From Candidatus Rhodoluna planktonica (lineage in GTDB: Bacteria; Actinomycetota; Actinomycetes; Actinomycetales; Microbacteriaceae), in the NCBI RefSeq assembly GCF_001854225.1, contig NZ_CP015208.1, forward strand, positions 1,178,001 through 1,242,000: a stretch of 64,000 nt of DNA, given 5' to 3'. Below are positions 47,619 through 56,327 of this stretch, in pieces. Below the pieces are notes generated by a model. That model was not told the origin of the DNA, ran no database searches, and saw only the letters and a list, made by a program, of their open reading frames with translations. A program made the position numbers and the translations under genes. Every line of letters begins with the position of its first letter. Position 1 is the first letter of the stretch.

Positions 47619-48221
47619 GTGCCTAAAACCAACATCAAACCAATCGACGAACTCGCCGCACTAATCACCGATCGAGTTTTAGAACTGGTGGATGAAGGCA
47701 CACCCACCCCGATTGTGCTGATCGATGGCCGCGCCGGCTCAGGTAAATCAACCCTTGCCGAAAAACTGCAAAACGAACTATTTCGCAAAGGTGAGTCAGC
47801 TCCGCGAATCATCCACATGGATGACCTCTACGAAGGCTGGGATGGCCTCGAAGCGGGCAGCGATTATTTGCATCGGATGATTTTGCGACCGCTAGTAAAC
47901 GGAAAATTCGACGAGCTCGGCAAACGTCAGCGGCAGGCTGAATGGCAAGAATTTGATTGGGCGGAAAATGCCCGCACCGGAAATTGGAGAGAGTTTCGTG
48001 GCGGTACTCCCCTAATTGTTGAAGGCTGCGGTTCGCTTTCGACAGCCAATGCCGAACTTGCTAACCTGACCGTCTGGCTCGAAGTTGATGAACCCACGCG
48101 CTACCAGCGCTGGGTGAACCGCGAAGGAAACGATGAATTTTTCGGTCGCTGGGCGGCGCAAGAACTCGAGTTTTACGCCCGCGAAAAATCTGCCGAAATT
48201 GCTGAACTAGTTGGTGCCTAG
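47619..48221 (+). CDS. P-loop nucleotide kinase, uridine-kinase-like
   Basis: 200 residues. Walker A DGRAGSGKSTLAEKL and a following IIHMDDLYEGWDGLEAG, in which the Asp pair resembles the phosphate-acceptor site of uridine kinase-like ATPases; LIVEGCGSLS is a Walker B-like strand. Substrate is unknown. The longer frame from 47526 lies inside the preceding gene; the GTG at 47619 (VPKTNIKPIDEL), 7 bases after that gene's stop, is the most likely start. Confidence 0.85.
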   Translation: MPKTNIKPIDELAALITDRVLELVDEGTPTPIVLIDGRAGSGKSTLAEKLQNELFRKGESAPRIIHMDDLYEGWDGLEAGSDYLHRMILRPLVNGKFDELGKRQRQAEWQEFDWAENARTGNWREFRGGTPLIVEGCGSLSTANAELANLTVWLEVDEPTRYQRWVNREGNDEFFGRWAAQELEFYAREKSAEIAELVGA

Positions 48222-48225
48222 CGCC

Positions 48226-48306
48226 GGTGGGCGCCGTCCGGTGGGCGCCGCCCGGTGGGCGCCGCCGGATGGGCCGCCCGGTTGGCGAGACGCCCGGTTG
48301 GCCGGG
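48226..48306. repeat. GC-rich 14-bp tandem repeats between convergent genes
   Basis: GGTGGGCGCCG begins at 48226, 48240 and 48254, and then decays into GATGGGCCGCCC and GGTTGGC copies. The stretch is far richer in GC than its surroundings and lies between the kinase stop and the DedA stop. No clear terminator hairpin with T-run is seen. Confidence 0.88.
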
Positions 48307-48325
48307 CACGCCGCGCGGCTAGGCC

Positions 48326-48967
48326 TTAAACCTGCGAAGCGCGACGGTTTTTCATCCAGGTGCGCAACCCAGCAATCACCGATGCGGTGATGAAGAAAAT
48401 TGCAATCGCATACGAAGCATTTTTTACCGCCGGAATGGTTGCCGCATAGTATCCGGCCAAAGTTAGCCCGGTTCCCCAAGCAATCGCACCCACCAAATTA
48501 GCGGTAAAAAACTTGTAGTAGTTCATTTTTGAAATACCTGCAATAGCCGGAATGAGTACTCGCGCCCACGGCATAAACCGAGCAATAACAACGGCCCACC
48601 AACCCCAGGCAGCATAGAACTTTTCAGACTTGGCAATTGCATTTTGCAGCCAATCGCCTTTGCGTTTATCGAGGTAGGGTCGGCCGTAGTGACGACCGAG
48701 GGTATAGCCGACCTGATCGCCCAACCAAGCGGCAATGCCCACGCCAATGGCCATCGGGATGATGTTCACATCGGGGTGATTTGAAGAAACTAGACCGGCG
48801 GCAAAGACCAGTGAGTCACCGGTGATAAACGGAACAAAGGCTCCGATAAATAGACCGGTGCCGGCAAAAACCAAACCCCAAACCGCTGCATAGAAGAGCC
48901 AAGGGCCGATTGAGTCGTACCAACCGCTGATCTCATCCGAGATGGCGGCGTAAACAATGGGGGTCAC
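48326..48967 (-). CDS. DedA-family membrane protein
   Basis: 213 residues with several hydrophobic segments and the VTT/DedA domain: FITGDSLVFAAGLVSSNHPD, GDQVGYTLGRHYGRPYLDKR, then ARFMPWARVLIPAIAGISKM. DedA proteins are implicated in lipid-carrier (undecaprenyl phosphate) flipping and membrane homeostasis; an equivalent role is assumed. It is 9 bases downstream of the nitroreductase gene. Confidence 0.93.
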   Translation of the reverse strand: MTPIVYAAISDEISGWYDSIGPWLFYAAVWGLVFAGTGLFIGAFVPFITGDSLVFAAGLVSSNHPDVNIIPMAIGVGIAAWLGDQVGYTLGRHYGRPYLDKRKGDWLQNAIAKSEKFYAAWGWWAVVIARFMPWARVLIPAIAGISKMNYYKFFTANLVGAIAWGTGLTLAGYYAATIPAVKNASYAIAIFFITASVIAGLRTWMKNRRASQV

Positions 48968-48976
48968 GCTATTAGT

Positions 48977-49555
48977 CTAAGGGCGACCGTGCAGCACGAT
49001 TTCGTCAAGGGTGTGACGCTCCCGAGGTGCGTGCTCGCGTTCGACCAAACCTTGCTCGAGACCATCGAGTGAAGCAGCTGGTTTGCCAAGAGCAATTACA
49101 ACTAGAACCTCGAGTGAATCTTCGAGCCCCAGGGTTTCGTGAATCGCGGTGTGGTTGATTCCACCCATAATTCGAGTTGCTAGACCCATCGAGGATGCCT
49201 GAGCAATCAGGTGACCAACCGATAGACCGGCGTCAAATTTGGCGCTGCCATAGGCGCTGCCATCCGCTTTGAATTTCTGGGTTGAAACCACGATTAGGTT
49301 TGAGGCCATCGGTGCCCATGAACGGTTGAAACCTGACAACCCCTCAGAAACTTTGGTGTGCAGGTCGGTGCCGCGCTGAAGCACCGAGTAGCGCCAAGGC
49401 TGACCGTTGTTGCCCGAAGGTGCCCAGCGCGCTGCTTCAAGAACAGCGGTTAGCTCATCTTTTGAAAGCTGGTATTCGGTGTCGTAGGCACGGGTTGAAA
49501 AGCGAGTTTCTAGAGCCGAAAGAATTGGGGTTGAGGTGTGGATTTCATGTGACAT
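48977..49555 (-). CDS. Nitroreductase-family FMN oxidoreductase
   Basis: 192 residues. LETRFSTRAYD at the N-terminus, AARWAPSGNNGQPWRYSVLQ (FMN phosphate region) and GLATRIMGGINHTAIHETLG fit the family. The physiological substrate is unknown. The start at ATG 49555 (MSHEIHTSTPIL) is chosen over an upstream ATG at 49576, which would add a hydrophobic MLWLAIF leader; neither has a clear ribosome site. Confidence 0.88.
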   Translation of the reverse strand: MSHEIHTSTPILSALETRFSTRAYDTEYQLSKDELTAVLEAARWAPSGNNGQPWRYSVLQRGTDLHTKVSEGLSGFNRSWAPMASNLIVVSTQKFKADGSAYGSAKFDAGLSVGHLIAQASSMGLATRIMGGINHTAIHETLGLEDSLEVLVVIALGKPAASLDGLEQGLVEREHAPRERHTLDEIVLHGRP

Positions 49556-49609
49556 GAAAATAGCCAACCACAACATTGGGGGGTCAAATTCCCCGATAGG
49601 CTCGAAAGT

Positions 49610-50491
49610 ATGTCACGCAAGGGTCTTTTTCTGTTTATTGCCGCGGGGGTTGCCTGGGGTTTGCCTTATTTCTTCATCCGAATTGCCGTTGAAGACTTCT
49701 CTACTCCGACAATTATTTTTGCTCGCGTTGTGGTTGGCGCAGCGGTTTTGCTGCCCCTTGCGATTCGACGTAACGCTATACGCCCGGCCTTGAAAGCATG
49801 GCCTTGGGTGCTTGCTTTCGCCTTCATTGAAATGGTTGGCCCTTGGTGGTTGATTACCGAAGCTGAGCGCAGCATCACCAGTGGTTTGGCCGGATTGCTG
49901 GTTGCCACCGTCCCATTTTTTGCGATTTTGCTAGCGCTGGTGTGGTTGAAAGATCGGTCAGTTTTGCATCCAAAAACCATCCTGGGTTTGGTGATTGGCT
50001 TTGCCGGCGTAGTTCTGCTCGTCGGAATTGACAGTTTTGCCGGTCACATCGACCCGGTGGCGGTTTTGATGATGATTGGTGCATCGATTGGGTATGCAAT
50101 TGCCCCGATGATGGTTTCTCAAAAAGCGGGTGAGGTGCCGACGATCGGAGTGATTTCACTGTCGATGGTGATTGTTTCGATTGTTTATGCGCCATTTGCG
50201 TTGGCGAACTTGCCGGCTGAAATTGCAGCTGGGCCTTCGACCGAATCTTGGATTTCGCTCGTGGTTCTTGGTGTGGTTTGTTCAGCGCTAGCTTTCGTAA
50301 TCTTCTTTGCGCTGATTGAGCAGATTGGCTCTGCTCGTGCGACGTTGATTACCTACCTAAACACCGCGGTTGCAATCGTGCTGGGTATTTTGTTTTTGGC
50401 AGAACCGCTTACCACCGGAATTTTGATCGGGTTCCCGATGGTGCTAATCGGTTCGTATTTCGCCAGCAAAAAGCACGCTGTAAAAGGTTAG
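49610..50491 (+). CDS. EamA/DMT-superfamily transporter
   Basis: 293 residues with about ten hydrophobic segments in two EamA halves; LFLFIAAGVAWGLPYFFIRI begins the first and VVLGVVCSALAFVIFFALIE lies in the second. Probably a metabolite exporter. TAGGCT seven bases before the ATG suggests a leaderless or nearly leaderless transcript. Confidence 0.93.
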   Translation: MSRKGLFLFIAAGVAWGLPYFFIRIAVEDFSTPTIIFARVVVGAAVLLPLAIRRNAIRPALKAWPWVLAFAFIEMVGPWWLITEAERSITSGLAGLLVATVPFFAILLALVWLKDRSVLHPKTILGLVIGFAGVVLLVGIDSFAGHIDPVAVLMMIGASIGYAIAPMMVSQKAGEVPTIGVISLSMVIVSIVYAPFALANLPAEIAAGPSTESWISLVVLGVVCSALAFVIFFALIEQIGSARATLITYLNTAVAIVLGILFLAEPLTTGILIGFPMVLIGSYFASKKHAVKG

Positions 50492-50530
50492 ACGCTGCGC
50501 TCTAGCGAGGATTTTGGAGTTAGCTGCGCT

Positions 50531-51988
50531 CTAGCGCGTCTTTAGCAGTTCGGCGTAGGGAACGCGCTTTCCGTAGAAGAAGTATCCGTCGGTAATTTCT
50601 GGCAGGTTGCCCAGGTGCACTGAAAGTTCTTCGATTGTGTCAAAGGCTCGGGCATGACCGCCGTCAATCAGTGGAGACAGGTGCTCCCAGCCTGCTAACT
50701 TCAAAATTGCGATGCGGTTTTTTAGTCCGGCGGCTTCGATCAAAGTTGCCGAGAATACTCCGACACAAATTTCGTTCTCGAGCAGAAGTTCTAGTGATGA
50801 TGCGCTCTCATCGGCAATAGAGAAATTCGACGGGCCAACATCGGTAAATTCGCTGAGTTCATCCTTGGGATGTGGTTTGAAAACAACTTTGTATTCGGGT
50901 TCGAGTTTGGCTAATTCGATGGCATTTTTATAGAGCTCGAGGCCGATTAGAGGTTGGGACATAACCACCACTGTTTTTGGCGGGCGCCGATAACCGGCCG
51001 CCTCGGCGCGTTTGCGCACCGCTTCAAATTCTTCGGTGGCTCCAGAAACAACAATTTCTTGGCTGCCCGAGTTTTCGATGCCTGCTGTCCAGTACTCCCC
51101 CCAAGTCCAGATTTCGTTTGGAATGTATGGCACCTCTGGGCGAGTTGGCCAAGAGAATTGCATGTTGTATTTGCTGAATACGCCGCACTGCAGTTCGATA
51201 ACTTTGATGCCGGCAGCTTGGGCTGCACCCATAAAATTCATGCGACTGGCGTTGACGATAAAAAGACGCTTAAGGTTTAGGCGCTTGAACAGGATGCGAT
51301 AACCGCGGCCCTCAGCTAAAAAGTTGCGCACCGCCCAGCGTGGAAAATTCTTGTAATTTCCGGCCGAGGCACCTGCCGCCTGCTCAAGAAATTTTATTAC
51401 TCGGGCATATTTTGCGTAGTCGGCTTTACTCAACCGAAGCCGAACATAGAGCGAGGCCAACAGCCCCCAACGTTTTCTGAAGTGCCCTTGCAGATTGTCG
51501 AGGTGGGGCCAGTGCCGTTCGCGATCGTATGAGCCAACGCCGAATCGAATGGCGTCATCGCCGAGCAAATCTTCAATTGGTTGGCTGAAGCGATCGATGC
51601 CTTGCGCGTTGCGGTTTGAGAATGGGGCGATCATGTCGCTGGCTTTTAGCCACTTCACGAGGCGTTCGTCACGCATTGAGTCGGGAATCAGTTTGCGCAA
51701 ATACCAGCGCCAACCGGTGACACCTTTCCATAAGACTTTGTGGCCTTTTTTACCTTCAAAGCGCGGATACCCTTCGGGCAACTGAAATTTAGTTGAGGCC
51801 TTCCAAGCGTAAACACCAGAGTTTTTGGTGAGGTTGTAAAAAATTCGAAAACGCACCAGTGGCCAGATGCGAACGCCGAGGACATCCCAGCTGTAAAGGT
51901 CTTCTTCTTTTTCAATCTGCCAGAAGGCTTCACAAACTTCGCGCACGCTGGCGATTTTTTGCGGTTCTAGATTTGATTGCTGAGACAT
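50531..51988 (-). CDS. Putative GT-B-type transferase with HP and Ser motifs, nonulosonate locus
   Basis: 485 residues, no signal peptide. The C-terminal half looks like a nucleotide-sugar transferase lobe: VVMSQPLIGLELYKNAIELA, then YKVVFKPHPKDELSEF (HP motif) and ENEICVGVFSATLIEAAGLK (Ser/Thr motif). HP plus Ser motifs are the CMP-binding signature of bacterial sialyltransferases and polysialyltransferases (GT38, GT52, GT80). The N-terminal half (ASVREVCEAFWQIEKEEDLY) is shared with the next gene, its paralogue. Position directly downstream of neuA and the other nonulosonate genes suggests transfer of a CMP-nonulosonate to a surface glycan; inference only. Confidence 0.7.
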   Translation of the reverse strand: MSQQSNLEPQKIASVREVCEAFWQIEKEEDLYSWDVLGVRIWPLVRFRIFYNLTKNSGVYAWKASTKFQLPEGYPRFEGKKGHKVLWKGVTGWRWYLRKLIPDSMRDERLVKWLKASDMIAPFSNRNAQGIDRFSQPIEDLLGDDAIRFGVGSYDRERHWPHLDNLQGHFRKRWGLLASLYVRLRLSKADYAKYARVIKFLEQAAGASAGNYKNFPRWAVRNFLAEGRGYRILFKRLNLKRLFIVNASRMNFMGAAQAAGIKVIELQCGVFSKYNMQFSWPTRPEVPYIPNEIWTWGEYWTAGIENSGSQEIVVSGATEEFEAVRKRAEAAGYRRPPKTVVVMSQPLIGLELYKNAIELAKLEPEYKVVFKPHPKDELSEFTDVGPSNFSIADESASSLELLLENEICVGVFSATLIEAAGLKNRIAILKLAGWEHLSPLIDGGHARAFDTIEELSVHLGNLPEITDGYFFYGKRVPYAELLKTR

Positions 51989-52088
51989 TAAGGCCTTTGT
52001 TTGTTTAGTTGCTAAGGCAATTATCCCCCGTGCGCTGATTTACTGATGCCCTAAACCAGAGTCGATATTTCTTAGAGAGGCCGGGAAA

Positions 52089-53801
52089 TTAGGGCTGAAG
52101 ACTGAGGACTAAAGACGAGTACTGTTCGGGAGACAGCGGTTTAGCAAAGTACTTGAGCGGGTTTCCGGCAATTCGAGCAGCCGCAAACTCGGCCGAGAGA
52201 TCAGAATCTGCCTCAGCCAAAAGCAAGTCTCCACGTTCGGCTATAGCTCGCACGTGCTCGAAGCCTGGCAGTTTTAGCGCGATGACTTTGGCGCCTAAAG
52301 CAATGGCTTCAACCAGCGCCATCGAGTGCACTCCAACAACGAACTCACTTTTGGCAATCAGTGGAAGTGCGGGCTCATCCGGGTTAGCTAATTTGAAGTT
52401 GCTGGGTAAATACGAATAGGCGACCTTGATGGAAGTGGTTTCGGTGTCGCGCGGTGTGAAAGATGGTGCCGCGGCGGCACCGTCGGGGCCAGAAGCGCCT
52501 GCGGAACCGTCGGGGCCAGCGGCAGGGCCCGTAGCGGCGGTCGTAGCATCGGCCTCGGCCTGTGCGAAATCAATAATCAACTGGCGGTATTGCTCACGTG
52601 TTTCTTGCGGATGCGGCTTGAGTGTAATTTGCAAATCTGGGTTCGCCTTCGCCGCGCGAACAGCGAGCTCAAACAGCTTCGAAGTCTGCTGAGCCTGTGA
52701 GGCAATCAACACAGACCCGGGCAGCCGAACCGCCGAAGCCAAACCTTTACCCATTCGCTCGGCCATAGAACTTGGTGCACCGACCACCGAAATTTGCAAA
52801 GACTTTGGCGCCCCTAGGTTTTCGCCCCAAAACTCGCCCCAGGTATACAACTCATTAGGCAAATAAGCGACAGCTTCGAGAGGTTCTGCCGACTCAACCA
52901 AGGCAGCTTCAACTTGTCTCGACTCGGCAACTCGGCCAGAAAAACTGAACAGCGGATGAAACTCACTCAACAAGCCGTGCTGGGGTTCAACCACCCACAC
53001 GCCCGCATCTTGGGCACCAGCAATCAGCGGGCGCTTCCAAGCGTTCACGACAAAAAGTTTCTGCACTGAAGTTTGCCGAAAAAGCTTTTTCCAGCCGATG
53101 CGCTTGGCGATGAAATCAACAATCAACCAAGTTGGGAAAGCGGCGTATTTTGACGTCAACGACTGAGCAGTGCGCGCGGAGGTCGCCGCTCGCACGGACT
53201 CGGTGCCCGCGGCGGCATGCGCACCCTCAACAGAAGCATCAGCAACCAATCCGCTTAGGGCAGCATTCAGCGAAACAATAAAGTTTTTCCAACGTGAGCG
53301 ATCAACTGAACGTTTATTCAAATACGCGGGCAAGACACGCAACTGTGCGCGGCGACGGTAACGGTGCGCGAATTCAGCTTCCAACTCCTCCACGTGCGGT
53401 CGCTTGGCAACCTGCGGATTATCAGAAACCAAATCAGCATCGCCCATGCCGAAAATCAACGGGCGGGCATCCGCCTCATCCAAGATTCGCAAAATATCTG
53501 CAGAAAAAGGATCAACCCCGGCAGCATCGCGACGCAAAAACGGAATAACCGCATACTTACTCTGCGGGATTTGAAATTCACTTGGCGCCTTACGCGCAAC
53601 CTTAGGCTGCTCAACACGACGCTCATAGATGCCCAACTGCTCGAGCACCTCACGCATCATCCGTTCGCGCAACACCGGCCAAAAATAAACACCGGCAATC
53701 TTCCAGTTGACCAAATCAAACTCGGCCTCGATGCGCTCGAAAACCCGCCAAACATCATCGAGCGAGGCAGGTGAAGCAGACCCAACTTGCTCAGCGATCA
53801 G
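52089..53801 (-). CDS. Second paralogous HP/Ser-motif transferase, with low-complexity insert and probable CTG start
   Basis: About 570 residues if begun at CTG 53801. That codon overlaps the neuA stop (CTGA) with GGGGA six bases upstream. It restores an N-terminus (ASLDDVWRVFERIEAEFDLV) that aligns with the paralogue; the only ordinary start, TTG 53714, would cut this off. Shared blocks are AYLPNELYTWGEFW, LQITLKPHPQETREQY (HP) and KSEFVVGVHSMALVEAIALG (Ser). A Gly/Ala/Pro/Asp-rich insert (about 52450-52570, with GPDG repeats) sits just after the HP motif, and another Ala-rich stretch (53165-53235) lies mid-protein. Probable glycosyltransferase of the nonulosonate locus. Confidence 0.68.
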   Translation of the reverse strand: MIAEQVGSASPASLDDVWRVFERIEAEFDLVNWKIAGVYFWPVLRERMMREVLEQLGIYERRVEQPKVARKAPSEFQIPQSKYAVIPFLRRDAAGVDPFSADILRILDEADARPLIFGMGDADLVSDNPQVAKRPHVEELEAEFAHRYRRRAQLRVLPAYLNKRSVDRSRWKNFIVSLNAALSGLVADASVEGAHAAAGTESVRAATSARTAQSLTSKYAAFPTWLIVDFIAKRIGWKKLFRQTSVQKLFVVNAWKRPLIAGAQDAGVWVVEPQHGLLSEFHPLFSFSGRVAESRQVEAALVESAEPLEAVAYLPNELYTWGEFWGENLGAPKSLQISVVGAPSSMAERMGKGLASAVRLPGSVLIASQAQQTSKLFELAVRAAKANPDLQITLKPHPQETREQYRQLIIDFAQAEADATTAATGPAAGPDGSAGASGPDGAAAAPSFTPRDTETTSIKVAYSYLPSNFKLANPDEPALPLIAKSEFVVGVHSMALVEAIALGAKVIALKLPGFEHVRAIAERGDLLLAEADSDLSAEFAAARIAGNPLKYFAKPLSPEQYSSLVLSLQP

Positions 53802-54559
53802 CTATCGTCCCCGTTGTCTTGAATCGGAAACTCATCGGCACCGGTAACCTCTTCGATGGTTTCAATCAAACGCTTTGCTCGCTCAAAATCTTCACGCGAA
53901 TCAATGTCGATGCTTGAAACCGAATCCATCACGTAAGCAGCCGCGCCCTCAACCGGCACCTTCTTAGCCGCCATCAATGCACTCAACTTGAAAATGTAAA
54001 TCGCACCGTTAGGCAAATACGCCTTCGGCAAGGCCTGGCGATTCTGCCCATAAGCTTCAGGGAACATCGTCGAAACACGACCGGTTGGCCCAACGGTTAG
54101 GGCCCAATAAGGGCTTTTGTCTGGCTCAACGACTGAAACAACCGAATCAACTCCGGGGCCTAGCAGGTGAAAAGCCTCTTCAACGTGACGACCCTTGCGC
54201 CCCGGCGAAGTGGGCTGCAAATACACAATCCAAGGGTCGCTATCTTCAAGCGAAACCAATGTTTCAGGATTGTTGAAATAATCGTGCAGTGCATCGTAGG
54301 CCGAAGCTTCATCGCTGGATGCAAAAGTTGAGCGCCTAAAATCAACCGCACCAAGACGACGGGCCTCATCGAGAATCTCATCATCGTCAGAAGAGACCAC
54401 AACCACATCAACTGGGGTGCCCAGTAAAAACCCTTTAGAAGAATCAATGGCGCGCTCAATCAAAGTTTTGTCGCTGATCTTCATCATGTTTTTGCCGGGT
54501 AAACCCTTTGAACCACCCCGAGCCGGGATGAAGGCGATAACTAACTCATCGTTGAGCAT
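53798..54559 (-). CDS. neuA: CMP-nonulosonate (sialic/legionaminic acid) cytidylyltransferase
   Basis: Activates the nonulosonate with CTP. 253 residues with the NeuA signature IAFIPARGGSKGLPGKNMMK, VVVSSDDDEILDEARRLGA, and WIVYLQPTSPGRKGRHVEEA (the LQPTSP block). The closing SSIDIDSREDFERAKRLIE is typical of LegF/NeuA/PseF. GGGGG lies five bases before the ATG. It follows the CBS-nucleotidyltransferase gene by 9 bases; in Campylobacter the same trio marks the legionaminic pathway. Confidence 0.93.
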   Translation of the reverse strand: MLNDELVIAFIPARGGSKGLPGKNMMKISDKTLIERAIDSSKGFLLGTPVDVVVVSSDDDEILDEARRLGAVDFRRSTFASSDEASAYDALHDYFNNPETLVSLEDSDPWIVYLQPTSPGRKGRHVEEAFHLLGPGVDSVVSVVEPDKSPYWALTVGPTGRVSTMFPEAYGQNRQALPKAYLPNGAIYIFKLSALMAAKKVPVEGAAAYVMDSVSSIDIDSREDFERAKRLIETIEEVTGADEFPIQDNGDDS

Positions 54560-54568
54560 GATTTCCCC

Positions 54569-55624
54569 CTAGTAATCAAGCCAGTGTTCGAGGTTATTGC
54601 GAGCATCGTTTAGGTCATCGTGACGACCGATGTCTAACCAAGACTCGTGAATTGGAAACGCCGAAACTTTCTGGCCATTCGACTTAATCATGTCGAGCAA
54701 AGTTGGCATATCGCAATACTCACCCTGCGGAATCAAACCCAGAACCCACGGATCAAGCGCGTAAATACCGGCCGACACCATTGAGCGGTGAATTGGCTTC
54801 TCTGAAATTGACTCAACCTCGGTGCCCTCAATATTCACCACACCGTAAGGAATTTGGAATGTGTATTCGCGCACGCCCAAAGTGGCTTTGGCCTGATGCT
54901 TTTTGTGAAAGCGAACCACCGAACGAAAATCAACGTTGGTGAGCAAATCAGAATTCATGACAATAAACGGCTCGTTGACCGAACCCTGCAACTGCCCTAA
55001 AGCACCGGCTGTGCCGAGCGGTTTATCTTCGTGCAGGTATGTCACGTTGAGACCCAACCAGGCACCATCTTTGACGTGGTCGATAATCACATCGGCCAAA
55101 TAGTTGACCGAAATAAACACGTTTTTGAAACCCTGCGACTTTAGCTTGCGCAAAATAATTTCAAGGATGGGTGTATCGCCAATTTTGAGCATCGGCTTGG
55201 GCACATCCTTAGTTAGTGGATAAAGGCGCACACCTTTACCACCGGCCATCAACACTACCGGGGTGCTGATTTCAAGCGGAGTGACCAGATCTTCATCGGT
55301 GTACATTCCAACCACGCGGCCATCGGCATCAACCACCGGCACATTATGAATGAGCTGCGGAATCTCACGCGTCATTACCTCTTGCCCATCTTCTTCAAGT
55401 CGAGCAACGTGTGGTCGTGAGTTCATCACCTCGGTGATTGGCGTTTCGAGTAGTAAACCGCGAAGTAACCCGCGTCGAATGTCGCCATCGGTCACGGTGC
55501 CTAACAAGCGACCGTCGGCATCAATGACCAAAGCGATTTGCTTGGCACCCTTGTTGATTGCCGAAATGGTGTCGAGCAAAGTGGCGGCTGGAGCCACAGT
55601 GAGGTCGGCTAGGTTTTTTAGCAC
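54569..55624 (-). CDS. ptmE: CBS-domain nucleotidyltransferase, PtmE-like sugar-1-phosphate guanylyltransferase
   Basis: 351 residues. Two CBS motifs occupy about residues 1-115 (VIDADGRLLGTVTDGDIRRG and VVDADGRVVGMYTDEDLVTP), followed by an NTP-transferase domain starting VVLMAGGKGVRLYPLTKDVP. This layout is that of PtmE, which makes GDP-glucosamine for the GDP-linked legionaminic acid route of Campylobacter. Substrate here is by analogy. Start is GTG at 55624 with GGAGG four bases upstream. Confidence 0.87.
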   Translation of the reverse strand: MLKNLADLTVAPAATLLDTISAINKGAKQIALVIDADGRLLGTVTDGDIRRGLLRGLLLETPITEVMNSRPHVARLEEDGQEVMTREIPQLIHNVPVVDADGRVVGMYTDEDLVTPLEISTPVVLMAGGKGVRLYPLTKDVPKPMLKIGDTPILEIILRKLKSQGFKNVFISVNYLADVIIDHVKDGAWLGLNVTYLHEDKPLGTAGALGQLQGSVNEPFIVMNSDLLTNVDFRSVVRFHKKHQAKATLGVREYTFQIPYGVVNIEGTEVESISEKPIHRSMVSAGIYALDPWVLGLIPQGEYCDMPTLLDMIKSNGQKVSAFPIHESWLDIGRHDDLNDARNNLEHWLDY

Positions 55625-55632
55625 TTAGCCTC

Positions 55633-56295
55633 CTATTGCTCTTCGATTGGGCTGGCCTGAGCCGGAACACCGATCGCGATGTGGTTGTCTGGGATGTCGC
55701 GGATAACCACGGCACCTGCGCCAATAATACAGTTTTCACCGATTGAGATGCCTTGAATTACGGTTGCCCCGGCACCAATGTGGGTGTTGGCACCAATGCT
55801 GACATCACCGCAAATTCGAGCACCAACCGAAACGTGCACGCTTTTTTCGATGTTCGAACCGTGCTCGATGATTGCGCCGGTGTTCACAATGGTGTTGTCG
55901 TCGATAAACACATCCGGGCCGATTATTGCGCCATTGAGCACCTGCACACCCTCGAGCATGCTGGCCGAATCGGCCACAATCGCACTTGGTGCCTCAACCT
56001 GCAAAAAGTTGAAACCGGCAGCCTTGAATTTGGCAAACACCGATGCACGACCTCGCAAACTCGAGGTTGAACCCAAACCATTGACCAGTAGAAACTCTTC
56101 GGTAGAAAACTCCATGAGGTTGGCGTCGTAACCCAACCAGGGCACATCGCTGCCGTCGGCGCGTAAGCCCAAAATTGAATCAACATCGCGCGGGGCGACA
56201 TAGCCGTGCAAATCAAACCCAACTTCACTAAGGATGCTCTGCAGCACACGCGCATGCCCGCCAGAACCGAGCATCACCAGTTTTAGATCAGCCAT
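55633..56295 (-). CDS. NeuD/PglD-type sugar O/N-acetyltransferase
   Basis: 220 residues. N-terminal small Rossmann-like domain (LKLVMLGSGGHARVLQSILSE, the PglB/NeuD start) and a C-terminal left-handed beta-helix with hexapeptide repeats (GVQVLNGAIIGPDVFIDDNT, VHVSVGARICGDVSIGANTH). In legionaminic acid synthesis LegH adds the second acetyl group to the 4-amino sugar; this is the probable role. It lies between neuB and the nucleotidyltransferase. Confidence 0.88.
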   Translation of the reverse strand: MADLKLVMLGSGGHARVLQSILSEVGFDLHGYVAPRDVDSILGLRADGSDVPWLGYDANLMEFSTEEFLLVNGLGSTSSLRGRASVFAKFKAAGFNFLQVEAPSAIVADSASMLEGVQVLNGAIIGPDVFIDDNTIVNTGAIIEHGSNIEKSVHVSVGARICGDVSIGANTHIGAGATVIQGISIGENCIIGAGAVVIRDIPDNHIAIGVPAQASPIEEQ

Positions 56296-56327
56296 CGACT
56301 ACCTCGCTAACGCCTTGTGGAATCAAC

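Noticed and set aside
50494-50535. Direct repeat GCTGCGCTCTAGCG at the convergent EamA/transferase ends
   Set aside because: Two short copies only, one including a stop codon; no hairpin with T-run, so no function is claimed.
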